A stretch of 41,073 bases of DNA from assembly GCA_002317355.1 (NCBI GenBank), contig DCJC01000053.1, positions 8,401 through 49,473 of the forward strand, given 5' to 3'. Positions 8,944 through 17,091 of the stretch are shown here, one piece after another. The notes beneath the pieces are model-generated. The model saw only the letters and a program-made list of their open reading frames with translations, was not told the DNA's origin and made no database searches. The position numbers and the translations under genes were made by a program. The number at the start of each line of letters is the position of its first letter. Within the stretch, counting starts at the first letter, position 1. This stretch comes from Prevotellaceae bacterium UBA1710 (GTDB lineage Bacteria; Bacteroidota; Bacteroidia; Bacteroidales; Bacteroidaceae).

Positions 8944-9558
8944 ATGAAAATAACCAAAGTTTACACCCGAACAGGCGACAAGGGCATGACCTCCCTTGTA
9001 GGCGGAATACGAATCGACAAATCCGCCACTCGCCTTGATGCCTATGGCACCATAGATGAGCTCTCATCCCACATCGGGCTCCTCATCGCCTACATCGAGC
9101 AGGACATCAACGATGCCCATATCCTCGAGATTCTCTCACGCGTCCACAACACCCTGTTCAACGTAGGGTCATACCTCGCCACCGATGCCTCCCTCTTCGA
9201 GGAGAAACCCGAATGGCTCGACGGACACATCAACGGCATACTATCGCAGCTCCCAGCAGAAATAGAAACGCTCGAGCAGGAGATAGACGAGATACAGCCT
9301 ACCCTACCCGTACTCCATAGCTTCGTACTCCCCGGAGGCACCATCGCAGCATCACAATGCCACGTATGCCGCACCGTCTGCCGACGCACCGAAAGATGCA
9401 TCGTAGCACTCTCAAGAGAGTCGGAAGTAGCCGACGAACCGATTAAGTTTGTCAACCGATTAAGCGATTATCTATTCGTTTTGGCACGAAAACTCAATTT
9501 TCTTGTAGGAAAAGACGAAAAAATATGGAAAAAAACTTGCATTTCCAAAAAAAAGTAG
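8944..9558 (+). CDS. Cob(I)yrinic acid a,c-diamide adenosyltransferase, PduO type
   Basis: The 204-residue cytoplasmic enzyme transfers the adenosyl group of ATP to cob(I)alamin to make coenzyme B12. The ATP-binding N-terminal motif TRTGDKGMTSLVGG is present. So are the family signatures RLDAYGTIDELSSHIG and the C-terminal VNRLSDYLFVLAR. The length is normal for a single-domain PduO-type protein. The promoter of the next gene overlaps its 3' end. No other cobalamin gene is in the window. Confidence 0.93.
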   Translation: MKITKVYTRTGDKGMTSLVGGIRIDKSATRLDAYGTIDELSSHIGLLIAYIEQDINDAHILEILSRVHNTLFNVGSYLATDASLFEEKPEWLDGHINGILSQLPAEIETLEQEIDEIQPTLPVLHSFVLPGGTIAASQCHVCRTVCRRTERCIVALSRESEVADEPIKFVNRLSDYLFVLARKLNFLVGKDEKIWKKTCISKKK

Positions 9559-9566
9559 TACTTTTG
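9537..9566 (+). promoter_or_regulatory. Promoter of the DUF2795 gene
   Basis: A -33 element (TTGC at 9537) and a -7 element (TACTTTTG, 9559-9566) are 19 bp apart, the canonical Bacteroidetes arrangement. The -33 box lies within the end of the upstream adenosyltransferase gene. The resulting leader would be about 80 nt. Confidence 0.75.
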
Positions 9567-9652
9567 CGCGCAAATTTATAACCTCCCCCCAAGGCAAGCC
9601 ACACAAACATAAAACCAAGGCTCACCAAAGGGGCTACTAATCTTAAAATAAA

Positions 9653-9874
9653 ATGTATTGGACACTTGAATTAGCATCAAAACTGGAAGACGCTCCATGG
9701 CCTGCAACCAAGGAAGAGTTGCTCGACTACGCCACACGTTCAGGCGTGCCTATGGAGGTAATCGAAAACCTCGAAGAGATTGAAGACGAAGGCGACATCT
9801 ACGAATCTATCGAAGATATCTGGCCAGACTACCCATCAAAGGAAGACTTCCTATTCGACGAAGAGGAGTATTAA
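9653..9874 (+). CDS. DUF2795 domain-containing protein
   Basis: This 73-residue, strongly acidic protein is almost entirely the short DUF2795 domain of Bacteroidetes. The body reads MYWTLELASKLEDAPWPATK and LLDYATRSGVPMEVIENLEE, and it ends LFDEEEY. Its function is unknown. It has its own promoter and its own terminator, so it is a single-gene unit and probably well expressed. Confidence 0.9.
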   Translation: MYWTLELASKLEDAPWPATKEELLDYATRSGVPMEVIENLEEIEDEGDIYESIEDIWPDYPSKEDFLFDEEEY

Positions 9875-9904
9875 ACTTCGGAATAATACTTAACTCACTA
9901 ATAG

Positions 9905-9950
9905 CCAGCGATATAAACTAATTTCGTTTGTTTGTATCGTTGGTTTTTTA
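9905..9950 (+). terminator. Rho-independent terminator of the DUF2795 gene
   Basis: CCAGCGATA (9905-9913) pairs with TATCGTTGG (9935-9943), with one G-U pair, followed directly by a run of T. Confidence 0.85.
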
Positions 9951-9966
9951 TGGCGTTTTACAGCCT

Positions 9967-10022
9967 TATTTGTTTGTGTAATTTGCAATATTTAACCATT
10001 AAAAGTATATTTGTTTGTGTAA
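9967..10022 (+). repeat. 15-bp direct repeat upstream of the integrase
   Basis: TATTTGTTTGTGTAA occurs at 9967-9981 and again at 10008-10022, 41 bp apart. The second copy is just before a -7-like box TAACTTTG (10030-10037). The pair could be an arm-type recombinase site or an operator. Nothing else is seen between the terminator and the damaged integrase start. Confidence 0.55.
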
Positions 10023-10065
10023 AAGTTTGTAACTTTGCTCTCCTAAAAGATACAGATTAATGTAA

Positions 10066-10238
10066 GAAATCCTCAATGTTTATCAAAAGAAGAAGTATAT
10101 AGGAAGAACAAAGAGACAATATCCTTTAGGGAAGTACAGGTTAAGACTGCCGCGAGTTCCAGAGTCAGGAAAGGCTTATCCACTGGATTTAGAATACACG
10201 TGGAATAGGAGATTTACCGTAAATCAGTTAACATAGTC
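10066..10238 (+). pseudogene. Frame-shifted N-terminal remnant of the integrase gene
   Basis: In a frame different from the main integrase, codons 10066-10212 read like a typical integrase N-terminus: KKYIGRTKRQYPLGKYRLRL, then ESGKAYPLDLEYTWNRR. Joining it to the downstream frame at about 10212 gives YTWNRR-IYRKSVNIVINPSDWN, which is natural for this family. One missing base near 10212 would explain the break. The upstream frame also lacks a start: an ATG at 10060 is followed at once by TAA. Confidence 0.6.
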
Positions 10239-10286
10239 ATCAATCCGTCCGATTGGAACCAAGAAGGAAACCACGGACGTGGTGAA

Positions 10287-11453
10287 GTGCGCGCAAGTTA
10301 TGGTTCTGAATATAAGCGTGTCAATGCTTTCCTATTAGAAAAGGTGGAGAGCACAGACTTAAAACTTGCAGAGTATAACCAGAAGCATCCAAACCAGATA
10401 AATGGTGAAGTGATAACAGGTTTTCTGCAAGATAAGCCATTGTCATGCGTTGACGAAGGAAAAGATCTTGGCGAATTCACCATGGAACGTCTTAACTCAG
10501 ACTATAGCCGTAATCGTATTGGTAAGAGCCGATATGAGAATGGCAAGAGTTGTATGCGTATCTTCGGAGAGTTCCTACGTTCCCAAAAGAAAGGTACATA
10601 CAAACCTGATGGTTTATACATAGGTGAACTTACTCCAGAGCTTGTTGACGATTATATCACATGGCGAAGGGACGTTAAGCAGAATGGTGATGAAACCATA
10701 AATCATGCTCTTGCCCCAATACTCAAAGCAAGTCAATATGCTTGTGAACTGGGGTATATCGAACCTGCCATAAACAACAGGATCCAGAACATGCGTATCA
10801 TTATCAAGAAATCACTCAATGAAGATACTGAAGATGATGATGTAAAGTTCCTCACTGAGCGCCAGATGGCAATGGTGATGGAGTACTACAAGACATGCCA
10901 GGAACCAAGACGAAAAGAGTTTCTTGAAATGTTTATGTTTGCCTTTCACGCTTGCGGACTTCGTATCATAGATGTTATGACTCTTCGTTGGTGCGACATA
11001 AACTTCGATGACAAAACTATTCGAAAAGTGATGATAAAGGTCAACAAACGTCACATAATACCTCTTACCGATCAGGCTCTTGCAATTCTCAACAAGTGGA
11101 AGGAATACAGATTAGGTTGCCGCTTTGTATTTGATCTTGTCAAAGACTCCCTTGACCTTGATAACAAAGATGAGCTGTACCGAGCTCGGACCAATGCGAC
11201 AAAGTGTATTAACCAATCGCTGAAGGTGGTAGGTGAACAGTTGGGATTCGATTTTCCTCTTACAGCGCATGTAGCACGCCATACATTTGCAGTCCAATCC
11301 CTCAACAAAGGAATGTCACTCAATGTAGTAAGCCGTCTTCTTGGTCATGGCAGTACAGAGGTAACTGAGCGTGTATATGCGAAGTTCCTACCTGAGACTT
11401 TAGCATCCGAACTTGACAAACTACAAAGTGACTTCAACAAATTTAGCATATAA
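10287..11453 (+). CDS. Site-specific tyrosine recombinase (phage integrase family), 5' end disrupted
   Basis: The reading frame holds the SAM-like core-binding domain (about residues 50-180) and the complete catalytic domain. R226 is in CGLRIIDV, the beta-hairpin Lys is in IKVNKRH, H328-x-x-R331 is in AHVARHTF, H354 is in LLGHG, and the nucleophile Y364 is in RVYAKF. The frame is open from a TAG at 10206, but the first start-like codon is a GTG at 10287. Family members begin about 60-70 residues earlier, in the remnant at 10066-10238. It is therefore probably a pseudogene or an N-truncated enzyme. No phage or conjugation genes accompany it. Confidence 0.8.
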   Translation: MRASYGSEYKRVNAFLLEKVESTDLKLAEYNQKHPNQINGEVITGFLQDKPLSCVDEGKDLGEFTMERLNSDYSRNRIGKSRYENGKSCMRIFGEFLRSQKKGTYKPDGLYIGELTPELVDDYITWRRDVKQNGDETINHALAPILKASQYACELGYIEPAINNRIQNMRIIIKKSLNEDTEDDDVKFLTERQMAMVMEYYKTCQEPRRKEFLEMFMFAFHACGLRIIDVMTLRWCDINFDDKTIRKVMIKVNKRHIIPLTDQALAILNKWKEYRLGCRFVFDLVKDSLDLDNKDELYRARTNATKCINQSLKVVGEQLGFDFPLTAHVARHTFAVQSLNKGMSLNVVSRLLGHGSTEVTERVYAKFLPETLASELDKLQSDFNKFSI

Positions 11454-11455
11454 CG

Positions 11456-11761
11456 ATGACTAACAAAGAACGTATATTAGATATTTACCAACAACAGATT
11501 ACACAGACGACTCAAGTTTTCTTTGGATTTCTGGCATTCACAATAATACTAATGGTATTTCTTAGCATTTACAAGAAGAAACAGCGAGAAATCTTCTGGA
11601 TAGCAGGTATCACGTTGTTCATTTCGATGCTCTTGCTTGTTGCTTTCAATGTGCTGGATTTAAACAAACGACTTGACCTCATTATCGTTGGATGTGGACT
11701 ACTTTTCTCTGGATTCTATGTTTATGCTGGTGAGATTGCTCACAAGAAATTAAGATATTAA
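11456..11761 (+). CDS. Small hypothetical membrane protein
   Basis: I do not recognise the family. The 101-residue protein has three predicted membrane helices (about 20-40, 47-68 and 74-93). They are separated by a basic loop (IYKKKQRE) and a short polar turn (DLNKRLD). It starts two bases after the integrase stop codon, so it is probably cotranscribed with it and belongs to the same acquired segment. A terminator follows at once. Confidence 0.65.
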   Translation: MTNKERILDIYQQQITQTTQVFFGFLAFTIILMVFLSIYKKKQREIFWIAGITLFISMLLLVAFNVLDLNKRLDLIIVGCGLLFSGFYVYAGEIAHKKLRY

Positions 11762-11765
11762 AAGC

Positions 11766-11799
11766 CAATGAGTAATTCACCTCATTGCCTTTTATTTTT
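11766..11799 (+). terminator. Rho-independent terminator after the integrase unit
   Basis: CAATGAG (11766-11772) pairs with CTCATTG (11781-11787), followed by CCTTTTATTTTT. The remaining bases up to 11941 are AT-rich and hold no gene that I can support. Confidence 0.75.
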
Positions 11800-11941
11800 G
11801 TGCTATTCAAAAGCACTCCAAACGTGCCTTGAATGCCAATCCCATTTTTGCTTTATAACTGTCCGGTAAAAAGAAAAAAACAATAAAAACTATTTGCGGT
11901 CTAATTACCTATTTGGGATTAAGGTCAATGCTCTTGAGTTT

Positions 11942-13822
11942 TTACCAACCGCCGCCAGGGAAGCCACCAAAACCGCCTCCATTCATTCCACCGCCAAAGC
12001 CACCACCAGAGCCTGTTACCCATAATGATGATGAACATGTGATGGTTGAATTACCAAAGGTATAGCTATTGCCCTTGACGAATGAAGGTGACGATAGCAG
12101 TACTACAGCACCGCTGTATGTGCGTGGCATGGTTAACGAGACGAGTTCGTTGCCCGATGCATCTTTCAGGGTGTATGTGTTACCACTCTGCAAAGACATT
12201 GAGGCAAGAACACAAGGCTGCTTGCATGTATTCTCTGTTGGTGTGCTCGATGCACCACCGAATCCAAGAATCAGGCCTCCTGTAACAGTGAATGTATTAT
12301 TGTCGCAGTCAAAGCCTTCTTCTGGCATATTAGCACCAAAAGAAACAGCCGTTCCTCCATTGATGGTTATGGTACCATTAGCATCAATGCCATCGTTACT
12401 GGTGCTGTAGGAGAACATCTCACCACCATTGATGACGACCTGACCTGCATTAGCCTTCAGTCCTGTGATGTCCTGACCTAATTTCTGCTTGTCACGAAGC
12501 CCGTCACTGCTGTAGCCTGCATTCAATCCATCGTCAGCTGCATAGATTTTTACCTTTCCGCTGTTGAGCGTGAAGATTTCCTTGGCTTCTACGCCCTCAC
12601 TTCCATCTGAAGCGCCTATTGCCTGAACATATACTTCTGCACCATTGATGGTTATGTTCTTATTAGATTTTATTCCCTTAGGACTTGTGTCATACGTAAG
12701 GTTGCTGTATTTGTATGAAAAGATTGTGCCTGTTGTCTTGACATGGATGGTTCCGCCATTGAGCATTATGTCGCTGTCGCTATTGATGCCCTTACCTCCC
12801 TTTCCTGTGCTCTTCAGCCAGATATCGCCACCATCGATGGTTATCTTTCCATCAGACTTGATACATGATGCACCGCTAACGTCCTTGACCTCAGCATCAT
12901 CACCATCCCATTCGCCATCACCTGTACAGATGGCAGTGAGACGACCGCCATGGATTGTGATTTCACCATCGCCAGAAAGTCCTTTACCTGCTGTTGACTG
13001 ATTATCGAGGTTCAGTACTCCTCCTTCGATGATTATTCCGCCTCCTTCATTGGTATCTTCGCATTTTATGCAATTGCCCTGAGTCGCTGTAATGGCGATA
13101 TTCGTGTTTGGACGTATTCGCAGATAATCCTTTGTGTCAATACCATGCTTATAGTTGGCCTTGATGGTAAGAATGCCCTTACCAGAGATGATGGTCTGTC
13201 CCTTGCTGTAGTAGGTTCCTTTCTGCTTCTCTGCTGATGTGGCATCAGAAGGATCATATTCCGTTACGTATTCCTTACCATCTGTGAGGGTGTTTTCAGT
13301 TCCATCAGCAAGAACAAGGAAGGTACGCTTCTTCGACTGGACATTGATGACTGCACCTGTTGGATTTGTAAGACTTACATCACTAAGGACAATGGCAGAT
13401 TTCTTCTCACTGTAGAGTTTGAAGCGTCCATTGTTGCTACTGCCACTCAGAATGAACTTACAACTTTTCTTTGCTGTTGCTACAACATTGCCTCCGTCAG
13501 TCGTGATACTGACATCAGAAGTGATACCTGTAATCTCTGGTTGACCTGCACCATTATATTTTACAGATACAATAGTGGTAAAGTCACTGTTCTCAATGTA
13601 ATCTTCATTGTCAGAAGGGATTGTTTCCGATTCATTGAGAGCATTGTAGTTGAAAGACACATCAAAGTCTGTCAGTCCTTCGATTGAAGCTGTAGTACTG
13701 CCACCTTGCATACCTCCTTGCATTCCATTGTCTGGCATCCCTGGCATTTCGCCCCATGGATCAGCGTTGTTACAAGATACGGAAAGTAATAAGGTGATGA
13801 TTGAAATAGTAAGATTCTTCAT
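11942..13822 (-). CDS. DUF4353 carbohydrate-binding-domain lipoprotein
   Basis: The 626-residue secreted protein has a lipoprotein signal peptide with the acylated Cys at residue 17 (LLSVSC). Most of the body is a run of short beta-strand repeats of the type ITINGG, for example KITIDGGDIW, DIMLNGGTIH and TITINGGTAV. These suggest a right-handed parallel beta-helix. Domains of this type are annotated as carbohydrate-binding DUF4353. The ends are unusual: a Met/Gly-rich stretch after the lipid anchor and a Gly-rich tail with GGGFGG repeats. It is the last gene of the MacB-type operon, 12 bases after the permease. Confidence 0.82.
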   Translation of the reverse strand: MKNLTISIITLLLSVSCNNADPWGEMPGMPDNGMQGGMQGGSTTASIEGLTDFDVSFNYNALNESETIPSDNEDYIENSDFTTIVSVKYNGAGQPEITGITSDVSITTDGGNVVATAKKSCKFILSGSSNNGRFKLYSEKKSAIVLSDVSLTNPTGAVINVQSKKRTFLVLADGTENTLTDGKEYVTEYDPSDATSAEKQKGTYYSKGQTIISGKGILTIKANYKHGIDTKDYLRIRPNTNIAITATQGNCIKCEDTNEGGGIIIEGGVLNLDNQSTAGKGLSGDGEITIHGGRLTAICTGDGEWDGDDAEVKDVSGASCIKSDGKITIDGGDIWLKSTGKGGKGINSDSDIMLNGGTIHVKTTGTIFSYKYSNLTYDTSPKGIKSNKNITINGAEVYVQAIGASDGSEGVEAKEIFTLNSGKVKIYAADDGLNAGYSSDGLRDKQKLGQDITGLKANAGQVVINGGEMFSYSTSNDGIDANGTITINGGTAVSFGANMPEEGFDCDNNTFTVTGGLILGFGGASSTPTENTCKQPCVLASMSLQSGNTYTLKDASGNELVSLTMPRTYSGAVVLLSSPSFVKGNSYTFGNSTITCSSSLWVTGSGGGFGGGMNGGGFGGFPGGGW

Positions 13823-13834
13823 TTCTTTTATTTT

Positions 13835-15121
13835 TCACTCGTATCTAATAGCCTCAATAGGATCAAGGCTTGCAGCTTTCTTGGCAGGTATGTATCCGAA
13901 GGCAACACCTATGATCGTACACACCACGAAACTGAGAATGACAGCCCATCCCGGTACGGAAGTGGGCAAGCCAAAACTGCTTGCCAGAGCAGACACTCCA
14001 TATCCCAGAAGTATTCCTAACAATCCTCCAGTAACACTTATCAGCACCGACTCGATAAGGAACTGAATGGAAATATCCACACCTCGTGCACCTACCGACA
14101 TTCTGAGTCCAATCTCTCTTGTACGCTCGGTTACCGACACAAGCATGATATTCATGATGCCTATACCTGCCACAAGGAGTGAGAAAGCTGCTGCCACAAC
14201 AAGGATGATGGTGATGCTATCCATCGTGCTCGACATTGTCTCCATCATCTCAGCCTGTGAGCGGATGGTGAAATCATCGTCGGCTTCGTCCTTCAACTTA
14301 TGCGAGGTGCGCAGCACGGTAGTGAGTTCCTCTATTGCCTGATCTGTGCATTCCTCACTTAGTGCAGAGCAGTTGATTGATGAGAAGTGTGTCTGTGCCA
14401 GCAATCTTTTCATGACTGTCGTGTATGGCATTATCATAAGATTATCCTGATCCATACCGAATGAGTTGTAACCCTTGGATTTCAGCACACCGACAATGCG
14501 TATAGGTGTCGACTTGAAGCGAATGGTCTTTCCCACAGGACTTTCTCCATTAGGAAACAGGTTATCCACCAATGTCTTACCTACAAGGCATACTTTTGAT
14601 GCAGTGCGTATATCCTGCTCGGTAAAGCATGTGCCGTCTTCTATCTGCCATTGCTTGATATCCATATACTCAAGTCCCTCTCCGTAGGCTGATGTGTTAT
14701 AGTTGTTGGAACCGTAGATAGCCTGACCGCTTGCAGAGACTTCTGGTGAAGACAGCTTGATGAAATGGCATCCATTACGTATGGCCTCGAGATCTTCAGG
14801 TTTTAGAGTCTGCATGGATGAAGGATCCTGACGCACACCTCCACGCATATCAGCTCCTGGCTGTATCATTATGATATTGGTACCCATCTGCGAGATATTC
14901 TTTCGGACGGATTCCTTTGAGCCTTGTCCGATAGCCATCATGATGATAACAGCAGCAACACCGATAATGATGCCAAGCATTGAGAGAAACGAGCGTCCCT
15001 TATTGTTTGACAATGCCTTGATTGCCACCTTGAAAGTCATGCCTAAAAGACTCTGTTCCCGATAACGATGATACAGAACTACGAGTACAACTATTACTGA
15101 TATTAATATAATGAAATTCAT
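13835..15121 (-). CDS. MacB-like ABC transporter permease (FtsX/MacB_PCD domain)
   Basis: The 428-residue membrane protein has the MacB layout. A first helix (LSMLGIIIGVAAVIIMMAIG) is followed by a large periplasmic domain (about 80-290). Three helices end the protein, with the conserved TERTREIGLRMSVGA loop and a C-terminal DPIEAIRYE. Unlike classic MacB, the ATPase is a separate gene. An extra hydrophobic N-terminal segment of about 27 residues precedes the usual start, and the ATG at 15040 is an alternative. It would form a tripartite efflux pump with the adaptor and TolC-type protein in this operon. Its substrate is unknown. Confidence 0.9.
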   Translation of the reverse strand: MNFIILISVIVVLVVLYHRYREQSLLGMTFKVAIKALSNNKGRSFLSMLGIIIGVAAVIIMMAIGQGSKESVRKNISQMGTNIIMIQPGADMRGGVRQDPSSMQTLKPEDLEAIRNGCHFIKLSSPEVSASGQAIYGSNNYNTSAYGEGLEYMDIKQWQIEDGTCFTEQDIRTASKVCLVGKTLVDNLFPNGESPVGKTIRFKSTPIRIVGVLKSKGYNSFGMDQDNLMIMPYTTVMKRLLAQTHFSSINCSALSEECTDQAIEELTTVLRTSHKLKDEADDDFTIRSQAEMMETMSSTMDSITIILVVAAAFSLLVAGIGIMNIMLVSVTERTREIGLRMSVGARGVDISIQFLIESVLISVTGGLLGILLGYGVSALASSFGLPTSVPGWAVILSFVVCTIIGVAFGYIPAKKAASLDPIEAIRYE

Positions 15122-15136
15122 AGTGTCATGTACAAT

Positions 15137-15883
15137 TTAATCCTGTGGTATAGGCAACTCTGCCAATGCGGCAGCTGCATCAAGAATATTAGTATTCTGA
15201 GTATCTGACTTTATCTGCCCATCGCGGAGAAAGATATTACGACTTGAATACTGTGCTATCTCAGGATTGTGTGTAACAAATATTATTGTATGCCCCTGCT
15301 GGTGCAGTTTCTGGAAAAGCACAAGCATTTCAAACGATGTTCGGGTGTCAAGGTTTCCAGTTGCCTCATCAGCAAGAATTATCGTAGGATTGTTAACCAA
15401 TGCCCGGGCAATAGCGACACGCTGCATCTGTCCGCCCGACATCTGATTGGATTTATGATACAGGCGTTCTCCCAGACCTACATCCTGCAGGGCATTGATA
15501 GCACGCTGACGACGTTCCTTTGCACCTACGGTACTGTTATACATCAATGGCAGTTCTACGTTTTCCACAGCCGTTGTCTTCGCAAGAAGGTTGTAGTTCT
15601 GGAAGATGAACCCGATTTTACGATTACGCAGACGGGCACGCTGATTACGCCCCATCTTTCGTACAGGAACACCATCGAGGATATACTCTCCTGATGTAGG
15701 AGTGTCAAGGCATCCCAGTTGGTTAAGCAAGGTTGACTTTCCCGAGCCAGAAGTACCCTGGATGGTGACAAACTCCCCCTCGTATATCTTAAACGATACA
15801 CCACGCAAGGCATGAACAGTTTCATCACCAACCTTGAAGTCACGACGTACGTCCTGCAGTTCTATTACTACTTTTGAACTCAT
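15137..15883 (-). CDS. MacB/LolD-type ABC transporter ATP-binding protein
   Basis: The 248-residue ATPase has Walker A GTSGSGKST, the Q-loop in FIFQNYNL, signature MSGGQMQR, Walker B IILADEATGNLD and the switch His in FVTHNPE. This combination is typical of the LolD/MacB family of mechanotransmission ATPases. It lies between the adaptor and the permease with short spacers, so it powers that permease. Confidence 0.93.
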   Translation of the reverse strand: MSSKVVIELQDVRRDFKVGDETVHALRGVSFKIYEGEFVTIQGTSGSGKSTLLNQLGCLDTPTSGEYILDGVPVRKMGRNQRARLRNRKIGFIFQNYNLLAKTTAVENVELPLMYNSTVGAKERRQRAINALQDVGLGERLYHKSNQMSGGQMQRVAIARALVNNPTIILADEATGNLDTRTSFEMLVLFQKLHQQGHTIIFVTHNPEIAQYSSRNIFLRDGQIKSDTQNTNILDAAAALAELPIPQD

Positions 15884-15917
15884 TTACAATAGATATTTAT
15901 TTTCTGAAATGGTATAA

Positions 15918-17078
15918 TTACTTACCCTTCTTCTTGCTTCCTGGAGGGCCTGGCATGAATGGATTCTTCTGTTGCTGAGGACCGTCCTCCGGACCTCCTA
16001 CAATCTCTGCAACAATCTCATTTACAATCTGCTGTCCCTTCTTTATACCGCTCCTAATTTCTGTTTTAGTGCCATTGGTTGCGCCAGTTTCAACAGCAAT
16101 TGCCTTCAGCACATCACCTTCCTTGATCCATACCTTCGCATGACCAGAGCAATCCTGCAGCTTATCTCCAGATTTCAGTTCTTCCTGTGTAGGAGAGAAA
16201 CGAAGTGCCTTGGTACTTACACATAGCACATCTTCTATTTCAAGTGTATAGATATTCACACTCGCAGTAAGTCCAGGTGTAAGCTTTAGGTCTGGATTTG
16301 GAGCAGAGATAACAACCTCGTAGGTTACGACATTACTTGTTGTGGTTGCCTGACGACGCACCTGTGTAACTCTCCCCTCAAATTGATCATTCGGGAAGGC
16401 ATCAACGGTGAATGTAACTCTCTGACCAACCTTGACACCACCGATGTCGGCTTCATCCACATCTGCAATAACACGCATGTCGGTAAGATCCTGAGCGATA
16501 GTAAACAGTGTAGGTGTGGTCATGGCTGCGGCAACTGTCTGTCCTTCCTCCACCTCTCTTGACAGGATGACACCATCGATAGGCGAATAGATAGAAGCAT
16601 AACCAAGATTAGTCTGTGCCTCATTCAGGGAAAGTTGCTGGGCACGATAGTTAGCCTCTGCCTTATCCATGGCAAGACGTGCACTCTCGTATTCATCATC
16701 AGAGATAAACTCTTTCTTGTGCAGATCCCCCATACGGCGGAAGTTCACCTTCTGGTATTCGTATTCACTCTTTGCACTTGACAATTGTGCCTCTGCAGAT
16801 TTCAGGCGTGCTATGAGGTTCGTCTTATCAAGTTCGGCAATGAGCTGTCCCTTCTTCACCTCACTATTATAATCCACATAGATATGGTCAATGATACCAC
16901 TCACCTGAGTACCGACCTCAACCTTTGTTACTGGTTCTATTGTACCTGTTGCAGTGACGCAATTGCTGATACTGCCTTGCTCTACGACTTCAGTCTTATA
17001 TTCCGTCTGTATCTCCTTGTTACCGCATGAAGCGAGAACCAAGGCAGCAAAGGTCATAAACAATAATTTCTTTTTCAT
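15918..17078 (-). CDS. MacA-like periplasmic adaptor (membrane fusion protein) lipoprotein
   Basis: The 386-residue adaptor starts at the ATG at 17078, behind AAGGAACG. Upstream in-frame codons overlap the tolC-type gene and are not needed. It has a lipoprotein signal with LASCG. Then come the barrel-sandwich/lipoyl halves (VGTQVSGIIDHIYVDYNSEV and YSPIDGVILSREVEEGQTV) flanking a coiled-coil hairpin (about 95-155). Beta-barrel and membrane-proximal domains follow. The tail is basic (PPGSKKKGK). It bridges the MacB-like permease and the TolC-type channel. Confidence 0.92.
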   Translation of the reverse strand: MKKKLLFMTFAALVLASCGNKEIQTEYKTEVVEQGSISNCVTATGTIEPVTKVEVGTQVSGIIDHIYVDYNSEVKKGQLIAELDKTNLIARLKSAEAQLSSAKSEYEYQKVNFRRMGDLHKKEFISDDEYESARLAMDKAEANYRAQQLSLNEAQTNLGYASIYSPIDGVILSREVEEGQTVAAAMTTPTLFTIAQDLTDMRVIADVDEADIGGVKVGQRVTFTVDAFPNDQFEGRVTQVRRQATTTSNVVTYEVVISAPNPDLKLTPGLTASVNIYTLEIEDVLCVSTKALRFSPTQEELKSGDKLQDCSGHAKVWIKEGDVLKAIAVETGATNGTKTEIRSGIKKGQQIVNEIVAEIVGGPEDGPQQQKNPFMPGPPGSKKKGK

Positions 17079-17091
17079 ATTTCGTTCCTTA

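Noticed and set aside
10060..11761. Prophage or integrative conjugative element
   Set aside because: Only an integrase and one small membrane gene are present. Structural, replication and transfer genes are missing.
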